A stretch of DNA of 64,000 nt from Pseudomonas oryzihabitans (lineage in GTDB: Bacteria > Pseudomonadota > Gammaproteobacteria > Pseudomonadales > Pseudomonadaceae): assembly GCF_006384975.1 (NCBI RefSeq), contig NZ_CP021645.1, positions 4,988,001-5,052,000 on the forward strand, given 5' to 3'. The notes beneath the pieces were generated by a model. That model was given only the letters and a program-made list of their open reading frames with translations. It was not told the origin of the DNA and searched no databases. Each line of letters opens with the position of its first letter. Positions within the stretch are counted from its first letter, which is position 1. Shown here piece after piece: positions 9,550-19,080 of this stretch. A program made the position numbers and the translations under genes.

Positions 9550-10707
9550 ATGCATCGGTTCGGAGTCGCCGTGTCGTCCACCCTCGTAACCTTTCCTTCC
9601 CGGTCTTCGTCCTTGCCGCGGTTGCGGGCCTGGGCTGGCGTGCTCGGTGGCCTACTGCTGGTTGGCTGTAGCCTGACGCCCACGGCACCCGGCCCGAGCC
9701 GTTCACCCGCCGAGGTCCGCACCGAATTGCTGCGCCTACTGCCGACCAGCGTGGCGGATCGCCAGGGCTGGGCGAGCGACATCCAGACCGCCTTCAGTGT
9801 CCAGCAGCTCGACCCCTCCACGGAGAATCTCTGCGCCGTACTGGCGGTGGCGGAGCAGGAGTCCACCTACCGGGTCGATCCGCCGGTGCCGGGCCTGGGG
9901 CGCATCGCTCGCGAGGAGATCGACCGCCGCGCGGCTCGCGCCTATGTGCCTCAGCTGCTGGTACGCACGGCGCTGAATCTCAGGTCGCCCACCGGCAAGA
10001 CCTATGCCGAACGCCTGGACAGTGCGCGAACGGAGCGCGAGCTGAGTCTGATCTTCGAGGACTTCATCGCCATGGTACCCCTCGGTGGCCAGTTGTTCGG
10101 TCGCTTCAACCCGGTACGCACCGGCGGTCCCATGCAGGTGAGCATCGATTTCGCCGAGGAACACGCACGCGGCTATCCCTACGAACGCAGCGGTTCCATC
10201 CGCCACGAGGTGTTCAGTCGACGTGGCGGTCTGTATTTCGGGACCCTGCACCTGCTCGGCTATCCCGTGGACTATCCCTCGCCGTTGTATCGCTTCGCCG
10301 ATTTCAACGCCGGCTGGTACGCCAGCCGCAACGCCGCCTTCCAGAGCGCGGTGAGCCGGGCGTCCGGCGTCAAGCTGGCGCTGGACGGCGATCTGGTGGT
10401 GCCGGGCTCGCGGGCCTTGGGCGAGACCGAGCGCGCGGTGAATCGCCTGGCGCCGGAACTGGGCATGAGCGACATCGCCATCCGCCATGATCTGGAAGCG
10501 GGCGATACCGCGGAATTCGCCGAGACCGATCTCTATTCCAAGGTCTATGCCCTGGCCGAGCGCAAGGCCGGACGCACGCTGCCCCGCGCCGTATTGCCGG
10601 GCATCACCCTGGAGAGTCCGAAGATCACCCGGAAGCTGACCACCGCCTGGTTCGCCCAGCGGGTCGAAGAGCGTTGGCAGCGTTGCCTGGGGCGCGCCCG
10701 CCGCTGA
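9550..10707 (+). CDS. DUF1615 family lipoprotein
   Basis: The 385-residue protein matches the DUF1615 lipoprotein family as I recall it (motifs AVAEQESTY, RFNPVRTGGPMQVSIDFAE and FADFNAGWYASRNAAFQ). A lipobox, LLVGC with Cys at residue 40, places it in the envelope after processing. The AEQESTY segment and glycine/aromatic spacing recall lytic-transglycosylase-like folds, but a catalytic role is unproven. The signal region is longer than usual, so a downstream start such as a TTG near 9613 is possible; no strong ribosome site separates the options. It appears monocistronic. Confidence 0.75.
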   Translation: MHRFGVAVSSTLVTFPSRSSSLPRLRAWAGVLGGLLLVGCSLTPTAPGPSRSPAEVRTELLRLLPTSVADRQGWASDIQTAFSVQQLDPSTENLCAVLAVAEQESTYRVDPPVPGLGRIAREEIDRRAARAYVPQLLVRTALNLRSPTGKTYAERLDSARTERELSLIFEDFIAMVPLGGQLFGRFNPVRTGGPMQVSIDFAEEHARGYPYERSGSIRHEVFSRRGGLYFGTLHLLGYPVDYPSPLYRFADFNAGWYASRNAAFQSAVSRASGVKLALDGDLVVPGSRALGETERAVNRLAPELGMSDIAIRHDLEAGDTAEFAETDLYSKVYALAERKAGRTLPRAVLPGITLESPKITRKLTTAWFAQRVEERWQRCLGRARR

Positions 10708-10850
10708 GCGGGCCGGCAAGGGCTGAACGGTGTCGCCGGGGGGATGAAGGTCGGTGGCAGGTATGGCAATTGGCCAGACTATTCGCCTACCATGCATGGA
10801 TGCAGCGGCCTCACGCCGTGCGGTTCTGGTGTAGTCCCCTAGAGGTCCAG

Positions 10851-11207
10851 ATGACCGATACCCCGCCTGGCTCCCGGTTGACGCTGATCGTCGACCAGGC
10901 CACCCCTGTAGCAAGCAACCGCATTCCACCCCGTGAGCAGGCCAAGGCGCTACGGCTGCTGCGTACCCTCGGTCTCGAAGCCGATACGCCGCCCGAGCTG
11001 GTGCTGGCCTGGCTGGAACGGCGCCAGGGCGGTTGCTCGCTGCCCGAGGCAGCGCGGCAGATCGGTTTGGGCAACTGGCTGGGGGTCACCACCAGCCTGG
11101 CTGACCTGAGCCAAAATCTGGCGCGTTTCGAGGCAGTCTATGCCTTGGACAGCGTGCTCGCTTCCCTGGCTACCCTGACCCAGCAATCGCCCCCTGAATC
11201 CCGCTGA
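10851..11207 (+). CDS. Conserved hypothetical protein, small, soluble
   Basis: A 118-residue acidic soluble protein of unknown function. It contains an NRIPPREQAKALRLLRTLGL stretch followed by ELVLAWLERRQGG and SLPEAARQIGLGNWLGVTTS, the latter resembling a small helical DNA-binding-like segment, but no family was recognised. ATG 10851 follows AGAGGTCCAG; the open frame begins further upstream without a usable start. It ends 35 bp before the 3' end of the convergent GGDEF response regulator. Confidence 0.55.
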   Translation: MTDTPPGSRLTLIVDQATPVASNRIPPREQAKALRLLRTLGLEADTPPELVLAWLERRQGGCSLPEAARQIGLGNWLGVTTSLADLSQNLARFEAVYALDSVLASLATLTQQSPPESR

Positions 11208-11241
11208 CCCTGGCTGGCGCCGGCGCCAAGGCCGACCGCGC

Positions 11242-12489
11242 CTAGCCCGCGTCGAGATTCACGCAGGTACGGCCACGGCCCTGCTGCTTGGCCTGATAGA
11301 GCCGCTGATCGGCCTCGTGGAGAAAGCCCTCCAGGTCGCTGGCGATCCCGGCGAAGACGCCTGCACTGAACGACAGTGGCGGCGCGCCGGGCGCATAGTG
11401 CTGCGATTGGCAATAGCGTCGGAGCAGATCCAGGGCCTGCTGCAACTGCGTCAAGGGCATTCGGCTGACCACCGCGAACTCCTCGCCGCCCAGGCGACCG
11501 GTCAGGTCCTGGGGCAGGGTGCGTGCCAGCGCCTGGGCGAATAGCGACAGGGCACTGTCACCGCTGGCATGGCCGTGCTCGTCGTTGATGCGTTTGAAGT
11601 GATCCAGGTCGAGCATGGCCACGCTCAGTGATCGCCCCTCGCGCTCGGCCAGCCGGAACCACTCCAGGGCCTGCTCCTGGAAGGAACGGCGATTGCGCAG
11701 GCCGGTCAGGGCGTCGTACTGGGCGGCATGGGTCAGGGCGCGCAGGAGATCGCGGCGCTCCAGCGTGGACACCACCCGGCAGTTGAGTTCTTCCGGGCAG
11801 AAGGGCTTGCGCAGAAAGTCGTCGGCGCCCTGCTTGATGAACTTGGCGCTCAAGGAGCCCTTTTCATCGGCGGACAGGCCGATGATGCTGAGATCGTGGC
11901 GCCCCAGCTTCTGGCGCAGCATCTGCACCAGTTCGAAGCCGCTCAGACCCGGCATGCTGTGGTCCACCACCAGCAGATCGATATCCGGCTGCTCCTGCAG
12001 CAGGCGCAAGGCCTCATGACCATCGTGGGCATCCAGCAACTGGTAGCGGTGCGGCCGCAGGACGTAGCGGATGTAGTTGCGGGTAGCGTCCGAATCCTCA
12101 GCGATGAGGATTTTCACCTTCGCATTGTTCTCCAGGCGGCGCAGCAGCCGGAAGGCGAATTCGTAGGAGTATTGGCTCTCCTTGAGCACGTAGTCGACCA
12201 CGCCCTTGGTCAGCAGTTCGTCACGCCGGCGTTCGTCGTAGGAACCACTGAGGACGATGCAGGGCAGGCGATAGCGCAGCACCAGATCGACGCTCTCGCC
12301 ATTGGGCCCATCGGGCAGGTTGAGATCCACCAGGGCGGCGAAGAACAACTCGGCCGAGGTTTCCAGCATCACCTCGGCATCGGCCAGGGTGGCGCAGAAC
12401 ACCGGTTCGAAATCGCGCTGCTGACGAAAAAGATGCTCCAGGATCTTGAGGACCATGGGGCTATCTTCGATGACCAGAATTGAACGCAC
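11242..12489 (-). CDS. Response regulator with two receiver domains and GGDEF diguanylate cyclase
   Basis: The 415-residue cytosolic protein synthesises cyclic di-GMP from two GTP. REC1 spans about residues 1-118 (IEDS, phosphoacceptor region ALVDLNLPDG, VVDYVLK), REC2 about 125-245 (LIAEDSD, VDHSMPG, DDFLRKPF) and the GGDEF domain about 260-415 with active-site loop GGEEF. The start is GTG 12489: AGGAG lies 6 nt upstream, and translation then begins exactly at REC1 strand 1 (MRSILVIEDSP). The longer ATG-initiated frame would add an unstructured leader. It is first of three same-strand c-di-GMP genes read from 15707 down to 11242, though gaps of 83-132 bp leave operon status open. Confidence 0.88.
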   Translation of the reverse strand: MRSILVIEDSPMVLKILEHLFRQQRDFEPVFCATLADAEVMLETSAELFFAALVDLNLPDGPNGESVDLVLRYRLPCIVLSGSYDERRRDELLTKGVVDYVLKESQYSYEFAFRLLRRLENNAKVKILIAEDSDATRNYIRYVLRPHRYQLLDAHDGHEALRLLQEQPDIDLLVVDHSMPGLSGFELVQMLRQKLGRHDLSIIGLSADEKGSLSAKFIKQGADDFLRKPFCPEELNCRVVSTLERRDLLRALTHAAQYDALTGLRNRRSFQEQALEWFRLAEREGRSLSVAMLDLDHFKRINDEHGHASGDSALSLFAQALARTLPQDLTGRLGGEEFAVVSRMPLTQLQQALDLLRRYCQSQHYAPGAPPLSFSAGVFAGIASDLEGFLHEADQRLYQAKQQGRGRTCVNLDAG

Positions 12490-12621
12490 CGGTTGCTCCT
12501 GCTGAAACGATGATCGGCCGACAGAGGGTCCGGCGTTGACTGGAACCACGGACTTCGTATGGTTATCGACCGACTGGTCAGCAACACGCGACATCGCTGA
12601 CAACGCTCGGCTCAATCAACG

Positions 12622-13866
12622 TCAAGGCTCTTCGAGCTGCTGGTAGAGCGGCAGCTGCAGTGCCTCGACGCGGGGCAACGGGCAGGAGAGTAGGTTGCCC
12701 TGTACCTTGTCGACATTCAAGGTCTTGAGCGCCCGCAACTCGGCAAAGGTCTCCACGCCCTCCGCGATGACTTCCTTGCGGGTCTCCTGGGCGAAAGCGA
12801 TGATCGCCGAGGCCAGGGCGCGGCGCTCTGGGTCGTGGTCGATGTCGCGGACCAGGCTCATGTCCAGTTTGATCATGTCCGGTCTTAGCTTGAGGATATG
12901 CCGCAGGCTCGAATAGCCGGCACCGGCGTCGTCGATGGCCAGCCGGACGCCCTGAGCCCTCAGGGGTTGTAGCTGGGCATGCAGGGCGTCGTAGTCCTCC
13001 ACCTCGGCGTGCTCGGTGATCTCCAGCACCAGCCGTCCCGGGGCACTGCCCGCCAACAGCTCCGGCAAGCGGCCGCCGAGAATGGTCTGCGGCGAACAGT
13101 TCATGGTGAGGTAGGTGGCGTTCGGCAGGCTTTGCAGCCCCTGCAAGGCATAGCGCATGGCGCTTTCTTCGAGTTCGTCGCCCAGGCCGACGGCGCTGGC
13201 TTCGGAAAACCACAGGTCGGGGCTGCGTTGCGGCGGGCAATGGAAGCGCGACAGCGATTCCCAGCCGGCGATGCGCAAATCCGCGAGATGATAGATCGGC
13301 TGATAGACGATACTGGGCTGGTGGGCGGCCACCGCGCCGCGGATGCGTTGGCGCATCTCCACTTGGCCACGGCGACTGGACAGGTCCAGGCTGAGCCGGT
13401 CGGCCACCAGTTCGGCGAAGGTGCGCACCAATTCCAGATCGCGTGGACTCAAGGTCGGATCGGGCTGGTACCTGAAGCAGCAGAACGTCCCATACAACTC
13501 GCCGTCACTGAGTCTCACCGGCACGCTCAGGTGCGCTCCAATGGGCACGCTGCGGGTCTCCGGAATCAGGCGCGTGGCACCCACGGCACGGGTATCGGGA
13601 ATCAACTCGGGCAGGTGTCCGGTCACTACCTGCTGACAATAGCCTTGGCTGAGCGGGATGACGTCGCCGGCCTTGAGAGGCGCCTTGGGCTCGGCGTCCA
13701 CGTGGCGAAAGACGCGATCCTGCTGGCGAAATTCGGCGAGAAAGGCCACGTCCATGTCCAGGTGGGTGCGCAGGGCATGCAGCACCTTGTCGATATAACC
13801 CTGGCTGCCCAGGTCACCGGTGCCCAGGCTGACCACATCCAACAACTCGGTACTCGATTCCCTCAT
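12622..13866 (-). CDS. GAF-EAL cyclic di-GMP phosphodiesterase
   Basis: This 414-residue soluble protein has an N-terminal GAF sensor (about residues 20-160) and a C-terminal EAL domain (about 165-410) that hydrolyses c-di-GMP to pGpG. The catalytic set looks complete: ESL in place of EAL (GWESL), MNCSPQT (Asn), LEITEHAEVED (Glu), IDDAG (a DDFG variant keeping both Asp), IKLDMSLV (Lys) and EGVET (Glu). No GGDEF domain is present, so it should be a dedicated phosphodiesterase. GGAG lies 7 nt before ATG 13866. It lies between two other c-di-GMP genes. Confidence 0.88.
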   Translation of the reverse strand: MRESSTELLDVVSLGTGDLGSQGYIDKVLHALRTHLDMDVAFLAEFRQQDRVFRHVDAEPKAPLKAGDVIPLSQGYCQQVVTGHLPELIPDTRAVGATRLIPETRSVPIGAHLSVPVRLSDGELYGTFCCFRYQPDPTLSPRDLELVRTFAELVADRLSLDLSSRRGQVEMRQRIRGAVAAHQPSIVYQPIYHLADLRIAGWESLSRFHCPPQRSPDLWFSEASAVGLGDELEESAMRYALQGLQSLPNATYLTMNCSPQTILGGRLPELLAGSAPGRLVLEITEHAEVEDYDALHAQLQPLRAQGVRLAIDDAGAGYSSLRHILKLRPDMIKLDMSLVRDIDHDPERRALASAIIAFAQETRKEVIAEGVETFAELRALKTLNVDKVQGNLLSCPLPRVEALQLPLYQQLEEP

Positions 13867-13949
13867 ATCCTCACTCCAGGGAAACTGCGACCTGAGTCAG
13901 TGTAGAGGCTGAAGTAAATTTGTCAGTCAAATGACGTCAAGTGAGTTGC

Positions 13950-15707
13950 TCAGCGCTGAGCGTCGTGCCACGCCTCGAAGGCCGCCAGGGCCATGGGCCG
14001 AGCCAGCAGATAGCCCTGCACCTCTTCGCAACCGGCCTCCTGCAGGAAGGCCAGCACCTCTTCGGTCTCGATGCCCTCGGCAACGCTGCGATAGCCCAGT
14101 TTACCGACCAGGGCGAGCAACGCCCTGACCACCTCTTGCTTGCGCGGGTCGGTGGGCAGGTCATGGATCAGCGAACGGTCCAGTTTCACACTGGTGACGG
14201 GCAGTTCGTACAGATAGGCGAAATTGCTGTAGCCGCTGCCGAAGTCGTCGATGGCGATTTCCACCCCCAAGGCGCGCAGGGCGTGCAACTGGGCGATGGC
14301 TGCCGGGTTGCGACGCAGCCATTCGCCTTCGGTGATTTCCACCTCCAGGCGCTGCGGGTCCACGGCGTGATGCGCGCAGGTCGTTTGCAGCAGATGGACC
14401 AGATCGCCTTCGTCGAAATCCCGTGGCGAGAGATTGAGCGACAACCGCCCTTGATAGCGTTCACCCCAGTGGGCGAGCTGGGTGATGGCGGTGCGGATCA
14501 CCCAGCTCGTCACGGTATGGATCAGCGCCGTCTTCTCGATCGCCGGAATGAAGTCACCCGGAGCGATCGGGCCCAATTGCGGATGGGTCCAGCGCAGCAG
14601 GGCTTCGGCGCTGCGCAGGGTACGCCCGGGCAGCTCAAGGCGGGGCTGGAATGCCAGGCTGAAGTCGCCGCGTTCGAGCGCTTCGGGGATTTGCCGCACC
14701 AATTGGAAGATCCGCTGGAACGCCTCGTCCTGGGGCCGCTCGTAAAAGCCCCAGCGTTGGGCGTTGGCAGTGGCCTGGTCGACCGCCACCATGCCCTTGC
14801 GCAGCAGATCGCGTACCTCGCCGGGATTCAGCGTGAAGGGCACTACGCCGGCTTTCACCGGCGGATCGATGGGCACGCGATCGGCCTGCACCGGAGTGCG
14901 CAGTTGGGCGATCAAGGCATCGAGCAACGGCGGGTAGTCGTGATCGCCCGGCAGCAGAAAGGCGAATCTCTTGGTGTCGACGTGGTAGACCTTGACCTGT
15001 TCACCCAGCGCATCGCACAGGCGCAGGGCCAGCGAACGCAGGAAGGTCTCGAAGGGCCACATGCCCTGGGCCAGGATCAGTTGCTCCGCCCAGACGGCCT
15101 CCAGCGGATCCACCAGTACCAGCAGGCGCCGTTCGCCTGGGTGTAGCCCGGCCAGTTGGGCGACATCGGCCTGGAACTGCTGCCGGTTGGGCAGGCCGCT
15201 GATCGGGTCGCGGCGACGCACGTGCTGGCGCAGGGCGACGAGCCGCATCACCTGGGCGGCGAAGTCATCCAGCCGCTTGCGCTCCACCGCGTTCAATTCG
15301 CGCGGCCGGTGGTCGAGGATGCACAGACTACCGATGGCGTAGCCACCTTCGGTGACCAGGGCCGCCCCGGCATAGAAGCGGACGTAGGGTGCACTCACTA
15401 CCAGCGGATTATGGCTGAAGCGGGCATCACAGATGGCGTCCCGGATCTCCATCCGGCCATCGGCTTCCCGGATGGTATGGGCGCAGAAGGCATCTTCCAC
15501 CGGCATCTGCGCAAGGTCGAAGCCGACCCGCGCCTTGAACCACTGGCGATTGCGATCTACCAGGCTGATCAGTGCGGTGGGGACATCGAAGCTGCTGGCC
15601 ACCAGTTCGCAGAGGCGATCGAATTCCTCCGCGGGCGCGGAGTCGAGCAACTCGAGCGCATGCAAGGCATTGAGGCGGTCGTCTTGTTGCAGCAGGGAAT
15701 CGGCCAT
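13950..15707 (-). CDS. GAF-GGDEF(degenerate)-EAL phosphodiesterase
   Basis: A 585-residue soluble protein with GAF (about residues 20-165), a GGDEF-fold domain (about 170-330) and EAL (about 340-580). The GGDEF site has decayed to DTKRFAF, so no cyclase activity is expected; such domains often bind GTP to regulate the EAL part. The EAL domain keeps [40 protein letters not shown] and EGIET, consistent with active c-di-GMP hydrolysis. It is the first of three consecutive c-di-GMP genes on this strand; a weak ribosome site precedes ATG 15707. Confidence 0.88.
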   Translation of the reverse strand: MADSLLQQDDRLNALHALELLDSAPAEEFDRLCELVASSFDVPTALISLVDRNRQWFKARVGFDLAQMPVEDAFCAHTIREADGRMEIRDAICDARFSHNPLVVSAPYVRFYAGAALVTEGGYAIGSLCILDHRPRELNAVERKRLDDFAAQVMRLVALRQHVRRRDPISGLPNRQQFQADVAQLAGLHPGERRLLVLVDPLEAVWAEQLILAQGMWPFETFLRSLALRLCDALGEQVKVYHVDTKRFAFLLPGDHDYPPLLDALIAQLRTPVQADRVPIDPPVKAGVVPFTLNPGEVRDLLRKGMVAVDQATANAQRWGFYERPQDEAFQRIFQLVRQIPEALERGDFSLAFQPRLELPGRTLRSAEALLRWTHPQLGPIAPGDFIPAIEKTALIHTVTSWVIRTAITQLAHWGERYQGRLSLNLSPRDFDEGDLVHLLQTTCAHHAVDPQRLEVEITEGEWLRRNPAAIAQLHALRALGVEIAIDDFGSGYSNFAYLYELPVTSVKLDRSLIHDLPTDPRKQEVVRALLALVGKLGYRSVAEGIETEEVLAFLQEAGCEEVQGYLLARPMALAAFEAWHDAQR

Positions 15708-15947
15708 TGGACTATCTCGCGGGGGGCGATGAGCCCAGGAACAACACGTACATCTGAAAGCGCCCTGGCTAGTGAACCGCGCATGGCTGCGCGAGAGGCA
15801 GGTTGACCCAGGATATCGGTTAATGATGTCACTACTTTAGTAGCGTTTCCTCGGCTACCTTGCCCGCTCTACGGTACTGGACGAGGGCGGGAGTGCACCT
15901 CTGTCAACTGCTCGGGTCGAACGTTCTCCTTGCCCAGAGCCTCTCGC

Positions 15948-16628
15948 ATGACCATCACTTGTTTGTTCGACATCAACGAAACCGTACTCGATCTGTCCGC
16001 CCTGGATGGCCTGTTCGCCGAACTTTTCGGCGATCCGCACAGCCGCGTGCTGTGGTTCGCCCAGACCTTGCAGAACGCCATGACCGCCGAACTCTGCGGC
16101 CGCCACGCGCCCTTCGCGACCCAGGGCCAGGCGGCCCTGGACATGCTTGGCGAGCGACTTGGGCGACCGCTCGGGGCCGCAGACAAACAGCGGGTGGCAG
16201 ACGCGCTCAAATGTTTGCCGGCCCATCCCGACGTACGCCCCGCGCTCGCTTTCGCCCATGAGCACGGCGTACGCTGCATCGCTTTTTCCAACAACGCCCG
16301 GAGCGCTACCCAGGTGCAACTCGCGGCCGCCGGGCTGGCCGACGGCTTCGCCGCCATCCTGTCCGCCGAAGACGCCGCGGCACTCAAGCCGGCCACCGCC
16401 ACCTACCGCCAGGCGGCCGCCACTCTCGGTCAGCCCGCCGACACCCTGTGGCTGATCGCCGTCCATGCCTGGGACATCGCCGGGGCTCAGGCGGCGGGGC
16501 TCAAGGGCGCCCTGGTGCAGCGCACCGCCGAACAGGTGGCCAACCCCTTGGCGCCGCCCCTGGTTATCGGTCGCGACCTGCAAGAGGCAATGGCGCTCAT
16601 TCTGGCGCATGAAGACCGCCACCCGTAG
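15948..16628 (+). CDS. HAD-superfamily hydrolase, haloacid-dehalogenase type II-like
   Basis: This 226-residue protein has the HAD order of motifs: FDINET near the N-terminus (nucleophile Asp), SNNA (motif II Ser), KPATATY (motif III Lys) and VHAWDIAGA. The last matches the NAWD segment of L-2-haloacid dehalogenases, which hydrolyse 2-haloalkanoates to hydroxyacids, but the first motif DINET differs from the usual DAYGTL, so the substrate may differ. ATG 15948 puts the first strand (TITCLFD) at the correct position; a frame extension to 15930 is unnecessary. It is followed 70 bp later by the LRR kinase gene. Confidence 0.7.
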   Translation: MTITCLFDINETVLDLSALDGLFAELFGDPHSRVLWFAQTLQNAMTAELCGRHAPFATQGQAALDMLGERLGRPLGAADKQRVADALKCLPAHPDVRPALAFAHEHGVRCIAFSNNARSATQVQLAAAGLADGFAAILSAEDAAALKPATATYRQAAATLGQPADTLWLIAVHAWDIAGAQAAGLKGALVQRTAEQVANPLAPPLVIGRDLQEAMALILAHEDRHP

Positions 16629-16698
16629 CCAGCCGTGCTAACGTCCGCGCCAACACCGGGTTGGTCCCGGTTTTCCAAGACAGTGAGAGTCGTCCCCC

Positions 16699-18003
16699 AT
16701 GACGGATACCCTAGCCCGGCTGCGCGCCGGTGAACTGGCCGGGGCCACGCGCCTGACCCTGCGCGCCGACCTGACCGAGTTTCCCGAAGAGATCTACGCC
16801 CTGGCCGACAGCCTCGAGATCCTCGATCTTTCCGGCAACCAGCTGACCCGCCTGCCCGCCGACCTGGGTCGGTTGCACCGGCTGCGTATCCTGTTCTGCT
16901 CGGGCAATCCCTTCGACGAATTGCCCGAGGTGCTAGGGACGCTGCCCAACCTCGAAATGATCGGCTTCAAGGCCTGTGGGCTGGAGCAGGTGAGCGCTGC
17001 GGCGCTACCCCCCAAGTTGCGCTGGCTGATCCTCACCGACAACCGCATCGCGGCCTTGCCGGAAGCCCTCGGCGAACGGCCGGCGCTGCAGAAGCTGATG
17101 CTGGCCGGCAATCGGCTCGCGGCCTTGCCTGCCGCCATGGCCAACCTGCACCAGTTGGAACTGCTGCGGCTGTCGGCGAATCGCTTCACGGCGCTGCCGT
17201 CGGCCATTCTCGACCTGCCGCGGCTGACCTGGCTGGCCTATGGCGACAATCCGCTGGGCGCCGCCCGCGAGCAGGAGGTCCGTACCCAGGCGGCGCGTCA
17301 GCAGCGCATTGCCTGGCGCGACCTGGAGCTTGGCGAACGGCTGGGGGAGGGGGCTTCCGGCATCATCCACCAGGCACTTTGGCAATCGCCCAGCGGCCCA
17401 CGTGAGGTTGCCGTCAAGTTGTTCAAGGGCAGCATGACCAGCGACGGCACTCCGGAAAGCGAAAGCGCCGCCAGTCTCAGCGCCGGTACCCACCCCTGGC
17501 TGATCGGTGCCCTCGGCGATCTGGCCGAGCATCCCGAGCAGCGCAGCGGCCTGGTGCTGGAACTGGTGGAGCCGGCCTTCGGCAACCTAGCCGGCCCGCC
17601 CAGCTTCACCACCTGCAGCCGCGACGTCTATCCGGCAGACACCCGCTTCACTGCCGCTGCCGTGCGGGACATGGCCGGCGGCATGGCCAGCGCCCTGGCG
17701 CACCTGCACGCCCGTGGACTGGTGCATGGCGACTTCTATGCCCACAACATCCTCTGGGATGGCGGCGCACGCTGCCTGCTCGGCGACTTCGGTGGCGCCT
17801 CGCTATTACCCGAGGATGCCCGCCAGGCCGCACGGTTGCAGCGCTTCGAGAGTCGCGCCTTTGGCATCCTGCTGGAGGAATGGCTGGCGCGTTGCAGCGA
17901 GCCGGTCGATCCGGCGCTGAGTGCCCTGGCCGAAGAATGCCAGCAGAGCGCCCTGGATGAGCGACCGTTGCTCGCTGAGGTGGAGCGGCGCCTGAAGGAC
18001 TAA
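16699..18003 (+). CDS. Leucine-rich-repeat protein fused to a eukaryotic-like kinase domain
   Basis: The 434-residue protein joins about six to seven leucine-rich repeats (residues 35-190, pattern LxxLxLSGNxLxxLP) to a protein-kinase domain (about 208-434). Kinase landmarks are GEGASG (217-222), VAVKLF with Lys240, HGDFYAHN (catalytic Asp345, Asn350) and GDFGG (Asp363). HGD replaces the usual HRD, as in non-RD and some aminoglycoside-kinase-like enzymes, and the domain is short at its C-terminus. LRRs suggest a protein partner. No TM or signal is seen, so it should be cytosolic. Its stop overlaps the convergent racemase-family gene by 4 bp. Target unknown. Confidence 0.8.
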   Translation: MTDTLARLRAGELAGATRLTLRADLTEFPEEIYALADSLEILDLSGNQLTRLPADLGRLHRLRILFCSGNPFDELPEVLGTLPNLEMIGFKACGLEQVSAAALPPKLRWLILTDNRIAALPEALGERPALQKLMLAGNRLAALPAAMANLHQLELLRLSANRFTALPSAILDLPRLTWLAYGDNPLGAAREQEVRTQAARQQRIAWRDLELGERLGEGASGIIHQALWQSPSGPREVAVKLFKGSMTSDGTPESESAASLSAGTHPWLIGALGDLAEHPEQRSGLVLELVEPAFGNLAGPPSFTTCSRDVYPADTRFTAAAVRDMAGGMASALAHLHARGLVHGDFYAHNILWDGGARCLLGDFGGASLLPEDARQAARLQRFESRAFGILLEEWLARCSEPVDPALSALAEECQQSALDERPLLAEVERRLKD

Positions 18004-18692
18004 GCCAGGGCCCAATCCACGGCGGCCAGGGCATGCAGGTGGGTGGTGTCGAACAGCGGCACCGCGCTGTCGCTTTGGTCCACCAGCAGCATGATCTCGG
18101 TGCAGCCGAGCACTATGCCCTCGGCGCCCCGGGCGACCAGCTCGGCGATGATCGCGCGATAGGCCTCGCGTGAGGTCGGGCAGATCTCGCCGCGCACCAA
18201 CTCCTCGTAGATCACCCGATGCACGCTTTGGCGCTGCGCCGGTTCGGGCACCAGCACCTGCAGATCGAAGCGCTGTGCCAGCCGCTCGCGATAGAACGCC
18301 TGCTCCATGGTGAAGGCCGTCCCCAGCAGACTGATGGTCTTGAGGCCCCGGGCACGGATCGCCGCACCCGTGGGATCGGCGATGTGCAGCAAGGGCAGCG
18401 AGGTGGCTGCCTCTATCTCCGTCGCCAGGCAGTGCATGGTGTTGGTACAGAGCACCACTGCCTCGGCGCCTCCGGCGGCCAGCTGTTGCGCATGGCGTTG
18501 CAGGCGCTGTCCCAGCGTTGCCCAGTCACCGGCATGCTGCAGGGCGGCGATTTCGGCGAAATCCACCGACAGCAGCAGGCAGGCCGCCGAATGACTGCCT
18601 CCCAACCGACGGCGGACCTCTTCGTTGAGGATGCGATAGTAGTGAGCCGAACTCTCCCAGCTCATGCCGCCCAACAGGCCCAGGGTACGCAT
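18000..18692 (-). CDS. Aspartate/glutamate racemase family protein
   Basis: This 230-residue protein belongs to the Asp/Glu/hydantoin racemase superfamily (YgeA/RacX-like). The two catalytic cysteines are in LCTNTMH and LGCTEI, and the N-terminus MRTLGLLGGMSWESSAHYY is characteristic. The enzyme interconverts L- and D-amino acids without a cofactor; the substrate (Asp, Glu or broad specificity) cannot be read from sequence. ATG 18692 matches the family start; an upstream TTG at 18713 would only add MIRARRP-like residues. It converges on the LRR kinase gene. Confidence 0.85.
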   Translation of the reverse strand: MRTLGLLGGMSWESSAHYYRILNEEVRRRLGGSHSAACLLLSVDFAEIAALQHAGDWATLGQRLQRHAQQLAAGGAEAVVLCTNTMHCLATEIEAATSLPLLHIADPTGAAIRARGLKTISLLGTAFTMEQAFYRERLAQRFDLQVLVPEPAQRQSVHRVIYEELVRGEICPTSREAYRAIIAELVARGAEGIVLGCTEIMLLVDQSDSAVPLFDTTHLHALAAVDWALA

Positions 18693-18874
18693 CGGTCTTC
18701 TCGCTCGGATCAAAAAAGCATCTTGCCAGGCGTGAAGGGTGATCAGTAAGGGGCAGTGACCGCCGGATCGGGCGGTACAGTCGCGTTAGCGATAGGTCCG
18801 TGCGGCCAGGTGGCAGTCGCCCTGACCTCCGCTATGCTTGCAAAAGGCCACTCCCGGCCTTGGAGGTGATCGTT

Positions 18875-19066
18875 ATGCTGAAAGCGCTGTTCACCGTGGT
18901 AGCCCTGACCGTCTTCGCGTCTGCCAGTGTCCAGGCGGCGCCCTGTCGGGATGCCCAGGGCAAGTTCGTCAAATGCGCGGCGACCAAGACCAAGGCCGTG
19001 CAATGCAAGGACGCCAAGGGTAAGTTCGCCAAGTGCGGCACGCCCGGCGCCACGCCGGTCAACTAG
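18875..19066 (+). CDS. Small secreted protein with two Cys-flanked GKF repeats
   Basis: A 63-residue product with a signal peptide (MLKALFTVVALTVFASASVQA, cleavage likely after Ala21 or 22) and a mature part made of two near-identical units, CRDAQGKFVKC (24-34) and CKDAKGKFAKC (44-54), exactly 20 residues apart. The four cysteines could form disulfides in the periplasm or bind metal. GGAGGT at 18862-18867 lies 7 nt before ATG 18875, a strong start. A strong hairpin follows. Function unknown. Confidence 0.75.
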   Translation: MLKALFTVVALTVFASASVQAAPCRDAQGKFVKCAATKTKAVQCKDAKGKFAKCGTPGATPVN

Positions 19067-19080
19067 AGGAAGCGTCCACT

